Numbered from the stretch's first letter, positions 16,325 through 25,131 are shown. The stretch is DNA of 43,293 nucleotides from Moorena bouillonii PNG (GCF_001942495.1 NZ_MKZS01000001.1:355006-398298), one strand, 5' to 3'. The notes: generated by a model from the sequence alone, not told the origin. Numbers and translations are program-made.

Positions 16325-16480
16325 AAAAAAAATCCCCAGCTCACCAAAGTGAACCGGGGGTGTCAATCAGGGTGCATCTACCATTTCACTTTTCTGAAAT
16401 TGGTGATAGCAATCCGGAAAAATCTGGGTAAAGTGGCACCCAAATGCTTGAATTAGGAAATTTTGTGATTCAAAACAATT
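16325..16480 (-). ncRNA. Candidate small RNA with intrinsic terminator (minus strand)
   Basis: Read on the minus strand, a stem with four G:C pairs at its base (16359 down to 16334, two mismatches higher up) is followed by one A and then eight T (16332-16325), a good Rho-independent terminator. Just upstream a second stem (about 16378-16403, ACCAATTTCA pairing with TGAAATGGT) is visible. No minus-strand gene lies upstream for it to end: the next gene is the CHAT gene on the other strand. A divergent or antisense small RNA starting at 16.45-16.65 kb is the simplest reading; the 5' end is arbitrary here. Confidence 0.4.
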
Positions 16481-16678
16481 AACAGAGTATGCCTTGGAAA
16501 CCTTAAATAAAAAACGGCATCAATACCATGAGCCAACAAGAATTTTCCCCTAAAGGAATACTCCTCAATAAGCAAATAGTAAACAAATATTCAATATTCA
16601 AGAATTTTTAAACCTTCAGCCAAAGCTCGTAACTATGAGCAAAATTGATCCCTTGAAATTGAGCAAAAGTGGGCAACA

Positions 16679-19204
16679 GTGGCACAGGAATTCCATATCT
16701 CCGTAACCCCCTTAGGAAAACATGATGATTATCTGGTGCGCATCGAACGAGTGGCACCGGGAGTCTCATTGGCAGAAGAACAAGTCAGTTGGCCGGTAGA
16801 ACAATGGTTAACCCAGGCAAAGCAACTGATGAATGACCCCCTATTTAGTGTCCTGCAGGGTAGAGCAGCTGCGGTGGATGGCAGTTTTGCCATGCCATCT
16901 TGGGGAGAACCCTACTCTCAATCCTCTTTAAACTTAGTTGCCTTGGGTCAGGAGCTATACAATGCCCTATTTAAAGGAAGCTTGCGCGATAGCTGGATGA
17001 TGGCGCAAGCGATCGCTCAAAATCAACGGTCGGTTTTGCGCCTACGTCTGGGATTGAAAGGCACAGAATTACCCCGCCTACCTTGGGAAGTCCTCCATGC
17101 TGGGGATCGTCCCCTAGCCACAGGAACTGATGTGGCTTTCTCCCGCTACCAGATGACTAAAGGGTTGATTAGACCAGTTCCGAAGCCATTGTCCCCACCG
17201 AATCAACCTCTGAAAATTTTGATGGTGATCGCCGGTCCAAGTGATCAAGAAAGTTTAGAACTCTTACAAGAAGCATCTCACCTGAAAGAAGAACTCCGCC
17301 ATCGTTCACCCAATGGACCCCCAGCGATTCATCTGACAATTCTCGAACAGCCAGGACGGGAACAGTTAACCCAAGCCCTGGAACAAGGAAAATACCAAGT
17401 CTTCCACTATGCTGGTCACTCTAACCTAGGGGAATCAGGTGGTGATGTCTACCTGGTTAGTAAAAAAACTGGTTTGACAGAGACCTTAAGGGGTGATGAT
17501 CTAGCGGGATTGTTAGTGAATAATGGTGTCCAGCTGGCTGTATTCAACTCCTGTCGTGGTGCTCATACAGCTGCTTCAGATACCCAGGAAAACGGTAACG
17601 ATCAAAATCTCGCCCAAGCACTGGTTAAGCGCGGTATTCCTGGTGTTTTAGCGATGGCAGAGCGCATTCCCGATGAGGTAGCCCTGACCCTAACCAGACT
17701 ATTATACCGTAACATCAACCAGGGGTATCCCATTGACCTAAGCCTCTCGCGAGCTAGACAAGGACTGATTTCTGCTTATGGCTCGAACCAGCTTTATTGG
17801 GCATTACCTGTTCTCTATCTGCATCCGGAATTCGATGGCTTCCTGACCAATGATGACCAAAGTTATGACCGAGCTCAAATATTTAGCCTGCCCGATCCTC
17901 CTGGAATGTCTGTAGGGTTAGACCCAGAAGAGGCGTTTTTTACACCACCAGCGGATACAAGTAATACCACATTCTCAGAATTTGAGGAAGAGTCAGCTCT
18001 TGTCTCTAGGGCAGAAGCTGAGTATGAGGATGAAAGTCTCACTGGTGTAACACCGGGTTTAGAATCTCATGAACTAGAAGCAGACGATCCCGCTGCTTTC
18101 ATTAAGGGATTGTTGGATCAGCTGAATAAAGAGGCTCAGGGTGAGGCTCAGGGTGGGGAGTCAACCATTGTAGCATCGAATTTAGAGGGGTTATCGGAAA
18201 ACCCTTACTCAGAAACTGCTCAGAAGAACCTACCAGTCCATACCCCAAGTCAACTACCTGTTCCTAGGAAAGCAACAGCTGCAACCCTCTCAGCGGCTTT
18301 GTCTAGCGAGGGATCAACCCAATCAGCTCCAAACCTTGAGGATACTACAGCAGGACTTGAGGCTAAAAAGGTCACTAATCCTAAACAGAAGGGTTCAAGG
18401 TTACCACGTTCACCATTGTGGATCGGACTAGGAGCAACGGGAACTCTTGCCTTAGTACTTTTGGGCGTTTGGTTTTTCCAGAACCCTCCTGGATCTGGGG
18501 GAGGGATACAATTACCACCAGGTCCCTCCAAACCTGTTGATTACTCGGATTTGACAAAGCTTGATACCAACATCGTTACAGCGTACGCAATTCAAGCATT
18601 CAGTGACGATAATATTATTCGAGGAACAGAAGCTGTAAGGGCATTGCTAGACCGGGGTGCATTACCCGACGCTTCTGCGGCCCTTCAGGAAGTTCCCTCA
18701 GCACAATTGAATCAGTCAATGGTGAGTTTCTTAAGAGGGCGTCTGGCATGGCAGTCGATCCAGACCGGCTCGGATGAATACAGTCTTGATGATGTTAGAC
18801 GTTATTGGGAAAGAGCAGTTAAACAAGATCCTGACTCTTGGACTTACCGTAATGCCCTAGGGTTTGCTTATTACGCTGAAGGCAAATACGAGCGAGCTAA
18901 CCAAGCTTGGTTAGATGCATTGTACAGGAGTAGCAAAGGGAAATCTACAACAGTTGGATCTGGAAAATCCAGCAATTCCCAAAAATTGAATACCTATGCT
19001 GGCTTAGCGCTAGGCTTCTGGAAATCGGCTCAAGAACAAAACGGAGCTAAGCGGGCGAATTTGTCCAAAGAATCCCTGAAGCTACGGCAACATGTGATCA
19101 CCAATGACCCGATTAACTTCCAACCTGATGCCTTGAGCAAGAACTGGCTTTGGTCACAGCAAGGGATTAAAGATTGGCAATCACTGTTAAAGGTTAGAAA
19201 CTAG
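16679..19204 (+). CDS. Membrane-anchored CHAT-domain protease-like protein with C-terminal repeats
   Basis: An 841-aa protein with GTG start at 16679. Residues about 85-385 form a CHAT (caspase HetF associated with TPRs) domain with the His-Cys dyad intact: H247 in VFHYAGHSN and C292 in AVFNSCRGAHT. A low-complexity acidic linker (390-575) leads to one TM helix (about 579-600, LWIGLGATGTLALVLLGVWF) and a Gly/Pro-rich stretch. The last about 220 residues are helical and TPR-like (RYWERAVKQDPDSWTYRNAL, YYAEGKYERANQAWLDAL). By the positive-inside rule the Lys/Arg-rich flank before the TM suggests a cytosolic CHAT domain and an external TPR part. CHAT proteins act in regulated proteolysis, including HetF in cyanobacteria and Craspase-type systems; no such partner is adjacent. 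Confidence 0.86.
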   Translation: MAQEFHISVTPLGKHDDYLVRIERVAPGVSLAEEQVSWPVEQWLTQAKQLMNDPLFSVLQGRAAAVDGSFAMPSWGEPYSQSSLNLVALGQELYNALFKGSLRDSWMMAQAIAQNQRSVLRLRLGLKGTELPRLPWEVLHAGDRPLATGTDVAFSRYQMTKGLIRPVPKPLSPPNQPLKILMVIAGPSDQESLELLQEASHLKEELRHRSPNGPPAIHLTILEQPGREQLTQALEQGKYQVFHYAGHSNLGESGGDVYLVSKKTGLTETLRGDDLAGLLVNNGVQLAVFNSCRGAHTAASDTQENGNDQNLAQALVKRGIPGVLAMAERIPDEVALTLTRLLYRNINQGYPIDLSLSRARQGLISAYGSNQLYWALPVLYLHPEFDGFLTNDDQSYDRAQIFSLPDPPGMSVGLDPEEAFFTPPADTSNTTFSEFEEESALVSRAEAEYEDESLTGVTPGLESHELEADDPAAFIKGLLDQLNKEAQGEAQGGESTIVASNLEGLSENPYSETAQKNLPVHTPSQLPVPRKATAATLSAALSSEGSTQSAPNLEDTTAGLEAKKVTNPKQKGSRLPRSPLWIGLGATGTLALVLLGVWFFQNPPGSGGGIQLPPGPSKPVDYSDLTKLDTNIVTAYAIQAFSDDNIIRGTEAVRALLDRGALPDASAALQEVPSAQLNQSMVSFLRGRLAWQSIQTGSDEYSLDDVRRYWERAVKQDPDSWTYRNALGFAYYAEGKYERANQAWLDALYRSSKGKSTTVGSGKSSNSQKLNTYAGLALGFWKSAQEQNGAKRANLSKESLKLRQHVITNDPINFQPDALSKNWLWSQQGIKDWQSLLKVRN

Positions 19205-19285
19205 AACAGACGGTTAACCGTCAACGGTCAAGAGTGAACTAAGGGCAAACAAAGGCAACATTAAATCAGCACTAGCCTAGGGTGA

Positions 19286-19873
19286 TTATTGATCCCGCAT
19301 CAAGGAAGACAGAGAGCGGCGCTTACGCATATCCATCATGTTGGCAAGAGTCTCGTCTTTAGCATTGGTTTGATCAGTAGGCTCCGGTGGCAAAACCGTT
19401 ACCTCGGTCTGTTGGTCATCGCTGCTGTTTTGTGATGGTGGTAATAATGGTACTGATTTTACTGGTTGTTGTTTGCGAGTTGCCTTACGGCGTCTAGAAT
19501 TACGGCGTCGCCTTCTACTGCTGACACTAGATGTTATCGGTCTTTTGAGTTTGGTTTTCCGGCTTGAAACTTTTAGAGCTTGAGTAAGCAATAAGCAACC
19601 ACTGGCGCAGCCTACAGCAACAACACCAAACAAAGACAGAGGCACAGCCTCTTTAGCCGCTGATGGCCGCAGTTGGGCCAGAGCTGGTTGTGGATTATTG
19701 GCTTCTTCTTCAATCGGTCCAGGATCAATCAGACCAATAGTTGCTATGCTACCGGCTAAGACCATAACAACCCAAAGCCCAACCCAAACAGCAATCTGAT
19801 GATTGTATATTAGCTTTTGGATGGACTCGAAATAATCTTGCTTTTGAGCCTGATGACCTGATGGTTTAGACAT
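19286..19873 (-). CDS. Basic two-TM protein of unknown function
   Basis: A 195-aa protein with two hydrophobic helices (about 28-49, VWVGLWVVMVLAGSIATIG; about 78-100, LSLFGVVAVGCASGCLLL). They are separated by about 30 residues and followed by a strongly basic, disordered tail (SRRRRRNSRRRKATRKQ) and an acidic/Ser-rich end. No family recognised; proteins of this style are common in cyanobacteria. It converges with the CHAT gene (82-bp gap) and diverges from speA (65 bp between starts), sharing a short promoter region with the latter. The Arg-rich patch could bind nucleic acid or acidic lipids, but nothing proves this. Confidence 0.65.
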   Translation of the reverse strand: MSKPSGHQAQKQDYFESIQKLIYNHQIAVWVGLWVVMVLAGSIATIGLIDPGPIEEEANNPQPALAQLRPSAAKEAVPLSLFGVVAVGCASGCLLLTQALKVSSRKTKLKRPITSSVSSRRRRRNSRRRKATRKQQPVKSVPLLPPSQNSSDDQQTEVTVLPPEPTDQTNAKDETLANMMDMRKRRSLSSLMRDQ

Positions 19874-19958
19874 CGACGCTCACGATTAGTTAAAAAACAC
19901 GCTGACGGCATTTTAGCATGGCTAGTCAGTTCGACCAATGTCTTTAAGGAGGTTATTG

Positions 19959-22073
19959 GTGACACTACAGCGTAAATCCCAGTTTCAAGAATATTTAACC
20001 CCTGAGACTACTACTGAGACTACTACAGGGATCTCGACTCAAAATCCTACAGATTATGGTGTTAAGTTGATCAACTCATCCCGTTCTCAAATCCCTAACC
20101 ATAACCAAGATCAGAAGACCTCTAAATCTTGGACAATTGAGAAAAGTGAGGAGCTTTATCAGATCCAAGGCTGGGGAGAACCCTACTTTGCCATTAACAC
20201 TGCTGGTCATATCATGGTGTCCCCTAAAGGCAATGGGGGCGGCTCGTTGGATTTGTTGGAACTGGTAGAATCCCTTAAGCAGCGCAACTTGGGACTACCA
20301 TTATTAATCCATTTTTCAGATATCTTGGCAGACCAAATAGCGCAATTAAACGCCTGTTTTGCCCAAGCCATTACTCGCTACAAATACCCTGGTCGTTACC
20401 AAGGAGTCTTTCCGGTTAAATGCAACCAGCATCGACATGTGGTAGAGGATGTCGTGTATTTTGGTCAACCTTATCAATTTGGTTTAGAAGTCGGTTCTAA
20501 ACCTGAATTGATGATTGCTCTAGCAACATTGCTCACGCCGGATTCCCTAATTATTTGTAACGGCTACAAAGACCGGGAATATCTTGAAACTGCCGTTTTA
20601 GCTAGGCGATTGGGACATAATCCGATAATTGTCCTAGAACAGCTAGAGGAAGTGCAGCTAATCATTGAGGTGGCGGCTTCGTTAGGAGGCATCACACCAG
20701 TGCTGGGGGTGCGAGCCAAACTGAGTACACAAAGCATGGGTCGTTGGGGAAACTCTGTAGGAGATAGAGCTAAATTTGGTCTGAAAATTCCAGAAATACT
20801 CCAAGCCATTGACCAGCTACGGGAGGCTGGAATGCTTGAGTCATTGCAGCTGTTGCACTTCCACATCGGCTCTCAAATCTCTGCCATTAGCGTAATTAAA
20901 GATGCTATTCGCGAAGCCAGCCAAATTTATGCTGAGCTCAAGGGATTAGGGGTGAATATGCAGTATCTAGATGTAGGAGGTGGCTTGGCAGTGGATTACG
21001 ATGGCTCCAAAACCAACTTCCATGCCTCCAAAAACTACAACATGCAGAACTATGCTAATGACATTGTGGCTGCGGTGAAGGAAGCTTGTGAGGAACATCA
21101 AATTCCAGCACCAACACTGATTAGTGAAAGTGGTCGTGCGATCGCATCCCACCAATCAGTCCTGATCTTTGATGTTTTGAGTACCAGTGATGTCGAAGCT
21201 CAATCCCCTCCACTGGCAACGGAACAAGACCATCTAATTATCCGAAATCTTTGGGAAACTTACTGTACTATCGACCTTGAGAATTACCAGGAAGCTTATC
21301 ATGATGCCATCGAGCTTAACCAAGAAGCAAAAAGCCTGTTTAGTTTAGGGTATCTGAGCATTACTCAGCGGGCTAAAGCCGAGCAGCTTTATTGGGCGTG
21401 CTGTCAGAAGATTCAGGAAATTATCAGGACACAAGACTATGTTCCCGATGATCTAGCAGACCTGGAAACGATCATGGCATCAATTTACTATGTCAACCTA
21501 TCAGTCTTCCAATCAGTGCCAGATTGCTGGGCAATTAACCAGCTATTTCCGATTATGCCCATCCATCGGCTGGATGAAGAACCAACTCAAAGGGGTATCC
21601 TGGCTGACCTTACCTGCGATAGTGATGGTAAGATTGACCAATTTATTGACCTGCGGGATGTTAAATCGTTGCTGGAACTACATCCTTTGCGCAAAGCCGA
21701 GGAGCCAGAGAGAATTTCCAATTCCAAATCCCAAATCCCAAATCCCAAATCCAAAGAACCCTACTATTTGGGTTTCTTCCTAGTCGGTGCCTACCAAGAG
21801 ATTATGGGGAATTTACACAATCTTTTTGGTGATAGTAATGCAGTTCACATCAAATTAAGCCCCAGAGGGTATGAAATTGAACACGTGCTTAAGGGAGATA
21901 CAATTACGGAAGTTTTGGGTTATGTGCAGTATGATGCTGAAGATTTGGTGGAAGGTATGCGCCGCCTCACAGAACAGGCGTTGCAAGAGAACCGAATTAC
22001 TTTGGCAGAATCTCAACGGCTGCTGCAAAATTATGAGCGTAGTTTGAGGAGTTATAGCTATTTGAGTTGCTAA
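19959..22073 (+). CDS. speA: Biosynthetic arginine decarboxylase SpeA
   Basis: About 704 aa; a PLP fold-III decarboxylase converting arginine to agmatine. Visible: PLP Lys region GVFPVKCNQHRHVV, the substrate/PLP motifs LLHFHIGSQ, YLDVGGGLAVDYDGS and SESGRAI, and the C-terminal GAYQEIMGNLHNLFGD. Start: GTG 19959 is preferred over ATG 19938 (7 codons longer) because a full AAGGAGG (19946-19952) sits exactly 6 bp before the GTG and would lie inside the gene if ATG were used. Near the C-terminus, between KAEEP and EPYYLGFFLV, an insert of about 17 residues (ERISNSKSQIPNPKSK) is encoded by an AAATCCC heptamer array, so the protein is slightly longer than usual. Confidence 0.92.
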   Translation: MTLQRKSQFQEYLTPETTTETTTGISTQNPTDYGVKLINSSRSQIPNHNQDQKTSKSWTIEKSEELYQIQGWGEPYFAINTAGHIMVSPKGNGGGSLDLLELVESLKQRNLGLPLLIHFSDILADQIAQLNACFAQAITRYKYPGRYQGVFPVKCNQHRHVVEDVVYFGQPYQFGLEVGSKPELMIALATLLTPDSLIICNGYKDREYLETAVLARRLGHNPIIVLEQLEEVQLIIEVAASLGGITPVLGVRAKLSTQSMGRWGNSVGDRAKFGLKIPEILQAIDQLREAGMLESLQLLHFHIGSQISAISVIKDAIREASQIYAELKGLGVNMQYLDVGGGLAVDYDGSKTNFHASKNYNMQNYANDIVAAVKEACEEHQIPAPTLISESGRAIASHQSVLIFDVLSTSDVEAQSPPLATEQDHLIIRNLWETYCTIDLENYQEAYHDAIELNQEAKSLFSLGYLSITQRAKAEQLYWACCQKIQEIIRTQDYVPDDLADLETIMASIYYVNLSVFQSVPDCWAINQLFPIMPIHRLDEEPTQRGILADLTCDSDGKIDQFIDLRDVKSLLELHPLRKAEEPERISNSKSQIPNPKSKEPYYLGFFLVGAYQEIMGNLHNLFGDSNAVHIKLSPRGYEIEHVLKGDTITEVLGYVQYDAEDLVEGMRRLTEQALQENRITLAESQRLLQNYERSLRSYSYLSC
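21714..21752. repeat. AAATCCC heptanucleotide repeat inside speA
   Basis: Four to five AAATCCC-type units, read as SNSKSQIPNPKSK in the speA frame. The array is in frame and stop-free on this strand. Confidence 0.85.
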
Positions 22074-22074
22074 G

Positions 22075-22172
22075 CTCAGGATTTACCCAGTAACTCGAAT
22101 TCTAGCGAAAGCTAAAAATTCTAGGGTTTGGTGCTCAGCTTTGGTGCTCAGTTTTGGGTAAGTCCTGCTTAA
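22075..22172. repeat. Inverted repeat after speA
   Basis: CAGGATTTACCCAG just after speA and TTGGGTAAGTCCTG near 22155-22170 are near-perfect inverted repeats. In between is a direct repeat of TTTGGTGCTCAG. It could be a speA terminator-like structure or a MITE relic similar to the one at 15.63 kb. Confidence 0.45.
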
Positions 22173-22351
22173 GGAAAGGATTTCATTGTACTCGCTACAG
22201 CCAAAGCGATGGATATATGATTGATGGCACAGAAAAGCCCTAAGGTAATCTGTGCCATGAAGTACGAACCATTAACCTTGACAGTACAGAATGTTTATCC
22301 TTAAGTTAGAACCGTCGTTAAGTGCAAGTTTTACCGAGTGATTTAACTAAC

Positions 22352-23461
22352 ATGCCCACCAAAGAAAATCGCTTTTTGCAAGGGCGTAAAATCGCTCCGA
22401 GTCCGATTACGGCAGGAATCCCAATCACAGAGTTGATCGACCAGACGTTTCTAGCCTACAATTCCGGTCGGTTACGAGAAGGCTGCCAATTATTGGTAGA
22501 GCGGATGTTGCAGCCAAACGTAACGGTGGGTTTAAGTTTGACAGGAGCATTAACCCCTGCAGGCTTAGGAATGGCGGCAGTGATCCCATTGATGGAGGCA
22601 GGGTTTGTCGATTGGATAGTATCTACAGGAGCCAATCTCTACCACGACACTCATTTTGGTATCGGATTGGAACTTCATCAAGGGCGGCACGATATTAGTG
22701 ATGTGGTATTGCAGAAAGAAGGAGTTGTCCGGATCTATGACATTTTCTTCGATTATGACGTGCTGCTATCAACGGATAAGTTCTTTCGCCAGATCATTGA
22801 ACAGCCTGAGTTTAATGGTCGAATGGGAACGGCAGAGTTTCACTACCTCTGCGGTAAGTACATTGCTGCACGGGAGCAGACATTGGGACTGGAAAACCAA
22901 TCCCTGCTGGCGGCAGCTTATCGGTTAGGAGTCCCGATCTATACCTCCAGTCCTGGAGATAGTTCGATTGGGATGAATTTAGCAGCGCTAGGGTTGCAGG
23001 GCACCGGACCAGTCATTGATGTGTCCTTGGATGTGAATGAAACCGCAGCAATTGTGCTGGCAGCTAAAAACAATGGGGGAGCCAGTGGGATTTGGATCTT
23101 GGGAGGTGGCTCGCCGAAAAATTTCATGTTGCAGACGGAACCGTATCTTCAAGAAGTCTTGGGTATTGATGAGAAGGGGCATGATTACTATCTTCAGGTA
23201 ACTGATGCCCGTCCAGACACAGGGGGTTTGTCAGGAGCAACCCCATCGGAGGCGGTCTCTTGGTGCAAGCTTGACCCACAAAAGTTATCAGAAACGGTAG
23301 TGGTTTATTGCGACTCGACCATTGCTATGCCCCTACTGACAGCTTACTGCCTAGCTAAGGTAGCGCCTCGTCCTCTAAAACGCCTCTATGACCAACGAAA
23401 AGCTTTACTGGAGCAGTTGCAAGAGGCACATTTGGCTACCCAAGCTAAAGCAGTTAGATAA
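22352..23461 (+). CDS. speY: Deoxyhypusine-synthase-like enzyme, probable homospermidine synthase SpeY
   Basis: A 369-aa protein of the deoxyhypusine synthase family. Visible: [38 protein letters not shown] and the active-site Lys in EAVSWCKL (family S-W-G-K). Bacteria lack eIF5A, and in Anabaena the homologue SpeY makes homospermidine from putrescine; the neighbouring speA and speB-type genes support the same role. Start ATG 22352 gives the expected N-terminus; a GTG at 22322 in the same frame would add 10 residues, and neither has a strong ribosome site. It lies 278 bp after speA with a repeat between, so it may have its own promoter, and it converges with speB with a 22-bp gap. Confidence 0.86.
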   Translation: MPTKENRFLQGRKIAPSPITAGIPITELIDQTFLAYNSGRLREGCQLLVERMLQPNVTVGLSLTGALTPAGLGMAAVIPLMEAGFVDWIVSTGANLYHDTHFGIGLELHQGRHDISDVVLQKEGVVRIYDIFFDYDVLLSTDKFFRQIIEQPEFNGRMGTAEFHYLCGKYIAAREQTLGLENQSLLAAAYRLGVPIYTSSPGDSSIGMNLAALGLQGTGPVIDVSLDVNETAAIVLAAKNNGGASGIWILGGGSPKNFMLQTEPYLQEVLGIDEKGHDYYLQVTDARPDTGGLSGATPSEAVSWCKLDPQKLSETVVVYCDSTIAMPLLTAYCLAKVAPRPLKRLYDQRKALLEQLQEAHLATQAKAVR

Positions 23462-23483
23462 AAATTTAGTGATACTGGTTTTT

Positions 23484-24524
23484 TTAGCAATTAGTTGTAT
23501 ACCTAGTTAAACAGGCAAGCTTGTACAAAATTCTAGCCCCAACATTGCCATCCCACTCATCTCCAGAGTCTCCGGGAGCAACTTCGCACAGATCAAAACC
23601 AATAATAGTTTTTCCAGCTTTGACTAGCGATCGCAGTAAATAAATTGCCTCGTTAAATTCCAATCCTCCTGGCACAGGAGTACCTGTATGGGGACAATAG
23701 GTGGGATTCAATCCGTCAATGTCAAAGCTAATATAAACTTTATTAGGTAAATTAGCAATAATTTCCTGGCACTGGGCTGCCCAGGTTATACCTTCGTAAG
23801 TGTTAGCTTTGAGCTGCCAGTCATCAAACACTACAATCCGGCGATCGCTATGAGCCCAAGACATTTCCTCTTCACAAACATCTCGGATGCCAACCTGAAC
23901 TAAACGATTAATCTGAGGTAGGCTCAGGGCATTGTACATGATCGAGGCATGGGAGTAAGTAAACCCTTCATAGGCTTGCCGGAGATCGGCATGGGCATCA
24001 ATTTGTAAAATGCCGTATTCCTGGTGTTGCTGTGTTAGGGCTTTCATTAACCCAAAAGGAACACTGTGATCGCCACCAACAATGGCAACCAGCTTGCCTT
24101 GTTCCAGCAGTTCCAGTGCCTGAGTGTAAACCGAGTTGTTGAGAGCAGCACAGGCTTGATTAACGATGGCTAACTGTTTTGCGATCGCATTATCATCCAC
24201 ATTGCCACCAGCTTCTAAATACTGAATAATCTCTTTAGCTATCAACCTCATGGCACTATTTTGGTCTTGGATAGCTGAGTTAATCGGTATAGTTCCACAA
24301 CTTGTTTGCCAAGCTTGGGGTACATCAAAGTCGTACCAATCTAACTGTACGGAAGCTTGTATTATCCCTTGGGGACCGTTTGCTGCGCCCTCTCGGTAAG
24401 ATGTGGTCACGTCCCAAGGAACAGGCAGAAACACGATTGATGCCTCTTCAACCGAATAGGGCAAGCCAAAGAAGCAGCCATTGGGCACAGTAATCTCATT
24501 AGGATTAAAAGTGGCTTGATTCAT
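23484..24524 (-). CDS. speB: Ureohydrolase, probable agmatinase SpeB
   Basis: A 346-aa arginase/agmatinase-family binuclear Mn enzyme. Metal-binding motifs: GGDHSVPFG, DAHADLR and SFDIDGLNP, plus FDLCEVAPGDSGDEWDGN near the end. Agmatinase (agmatine to putrescine and urea) is inferred from the context: speA makes agmatine and speY uses putrescine. Some cyanobacterial relatives are guanidine hydrolases rather than agmatinases. Those I recall are longer (about 390 aa) and often sit near Ni-insertion genes or a guanidine riboswitch; none is seen here. Start ATG 24522-24524. The 3' end converges on speY. Confidence 0.82.
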   Translation of the reverse strand: MNQATFNPNEITVPNGCFFGLPYSVEEASIVFLPVPWDVTTSYREGAANGPQGIIQASVQLDWYDFDVPQAWQTSCGTIPINSAIQDQNSAMRLIAKEIIQYLEAGGNVDDNAIAKQLAIVNQACAALNNSVYTQALELLEQGKLVAIVGGDHSVPFGLMKALTQQHQEYGILQIDAHADLRQAYEGFTYSHASIMYNALSLPQINRLVQVGIRDVCEEEMSWAHSDRRIVVFDDWQLKANTYEGITWAAQCQEIIANLPNKVYISFDIDGLNPTYCPHTGTPVPGGLEFNEAIYLLRSLVKAGKTIIGFDLCEVAPGDSGDEWDGNVGARILYKLACLTRYTTNC

Positions 24525-24589
24525 GAGCCCTTGGTTAATTTTTCCTATTCTACCCGAACCTCGTCCCTACGGGAATCCTGGTATTAGGG

Positions 24590-24670
24590 ATTAGCAATGC
24601 TTAGATTAGGCACACTTACATTAGGTACTAAAACCCTTAACCCAAGCCCTAACCCCTAATCCCTAACACT
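24590..24670. repeat. CCCTAA-type degenerate repeat upstream of the sulfiredoxin gene
   Basis: Repeated CCCTAA/TTAGG-like words on both strands within the speB-sulfiredoxin gap. They are degenerate and not a regular array. Confidence 0.45.
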
Positions 24671-24707
24671 ATTACCATCAAAACTAAATTGAAAAATTAC
24701 TAGCACT

Positions 24708-24971
24708 ATGGTAGATATCAAAGAAATTCCCCTAGAGCAAATCCGCCGTCCTCTACCACGACAAAATGATCCAAACAAGGTGGCGGCGCTAATGGAATCA
24801 ATTGCCAAAGAGGGTTTGCTCGAACCCATTGATGTGTTAGAAGTAGATGGGCAATACTATGGTTTTTCCGGTTGCCACCGTTACGAAGCACACCAGCGTT
24901 TAGGAAAAAAAACCATTAAGTGCCGCGTGCGTCGCGCTCCTCGGTCGGTCTTAAAACGGCATTTAGCGTGA
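24708..24971 (+). CDS. srx: Sulfiredoxin
   Basis: An 87-aa ParB/sulfiredoxin-fold protein that reduces cysteine sulfinic acid in over-oxidised 2-Cys peroxiredoxins using ATP. The key motif FSGCHRYEAHQ carries the catalytic Cys (C56) and the ATP-binding His/Arg. The N-terminal IPLEQIRRPLPRQND and KVAALMESI match the family, and length is normal for cyanobacteria (80-100 aa). The 127-bp gap to dps contains CTTGGG-N6-CCCAAG at 25007-25024, a possible operator or terminator. Two oxidative-stress genes side by side suggests shared control. Confidence 0.9.
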   Translation: MVDIKEIPLEQIRRPLPRQNDPNKVAALMESIAKEGLLEPIDVLEVDGQYYGFSGCHRYEAHQRLGKKTIKCRVRRAPRSVLKRHLA

Positions 24972-25006
24972 AAATTAGCAATTTTGGGACAAAAATAGGT
25001 TCATAC

Positions 25007-25024
25007 CTTGGGTGAATTCCCAAG
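25007..25024. promoter_or_regulatory. Inverted repeat between srx and dps
   Basis: CTTGGG, six bases, CCCAAG. It lies about 75 bp before the dps start and could be a regulator-binding site for dps or the 3' stem of srx mRNA. Confidence 0.35.
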
Positions 25025-25098
25025 TAAACCCTAATTGCTTAAAGTTAAGGTGTTTAAAGCTTACGGTCACCACTAGTTTTTGCTAGGAACCTTTAACT

Positions 25099-25131
25099 AT
25101 GGAAACCGTTCTACCTGTCAATATTGGTATT
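25099..25131 (+). pseudogene. dps: dps, first 11 codons (split by TnpB element)
   Basis: ATG at 25099 encodes METVLPVNIGI, the usual start of a cyanobacterial Dps (DNA-binding ferritin-like protein). The frame is cut after 25131 by an IS200/IS605-type element and resumes at 26533 with DEQDRKEIAEGL. Joining 25131 to 26533 restores 160 codons including the stop with no base added or lost. Confidence 0.88.

Larger units (their letters stand above)
15601..16678. other. 1.08-kb gap without protein gene, several structured elements
   Basis: No reading frame of note. It contains a MITE-like relic with AGGACTTACGCAC-type ends (15628-15731), a 24-bp perfect palindrome (15844-15867), a GGGTAA/TTACC-type stem near 16312-16325 and, on the minus strand, a GC-rich stem followed by eight T. 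The last suggests an unannotated small RNA. The remainder may be the long leader of the CHAT gene. Confidence 0.55.

Noticed and set aside
16140-16520. Yfr1/Yfr2-type small RNA from the words GGAAACC and stem-loops
   Set aside because: The diagnostic ACTCCTCACAC (Yfr1) and GGAAACA loop context (Yfr2) are absent; only a generic minus-strand small-RNA candidate is kept.
23484-24524. Guanidine hydrolase instead of agmatinase
   Set aside because: Shorter than the guanidine hydrolases I recall, with no guanidine riboswitch or Ni-insertion genes nearby. The speA/speY context favours agmatinase, although activity is unproven.
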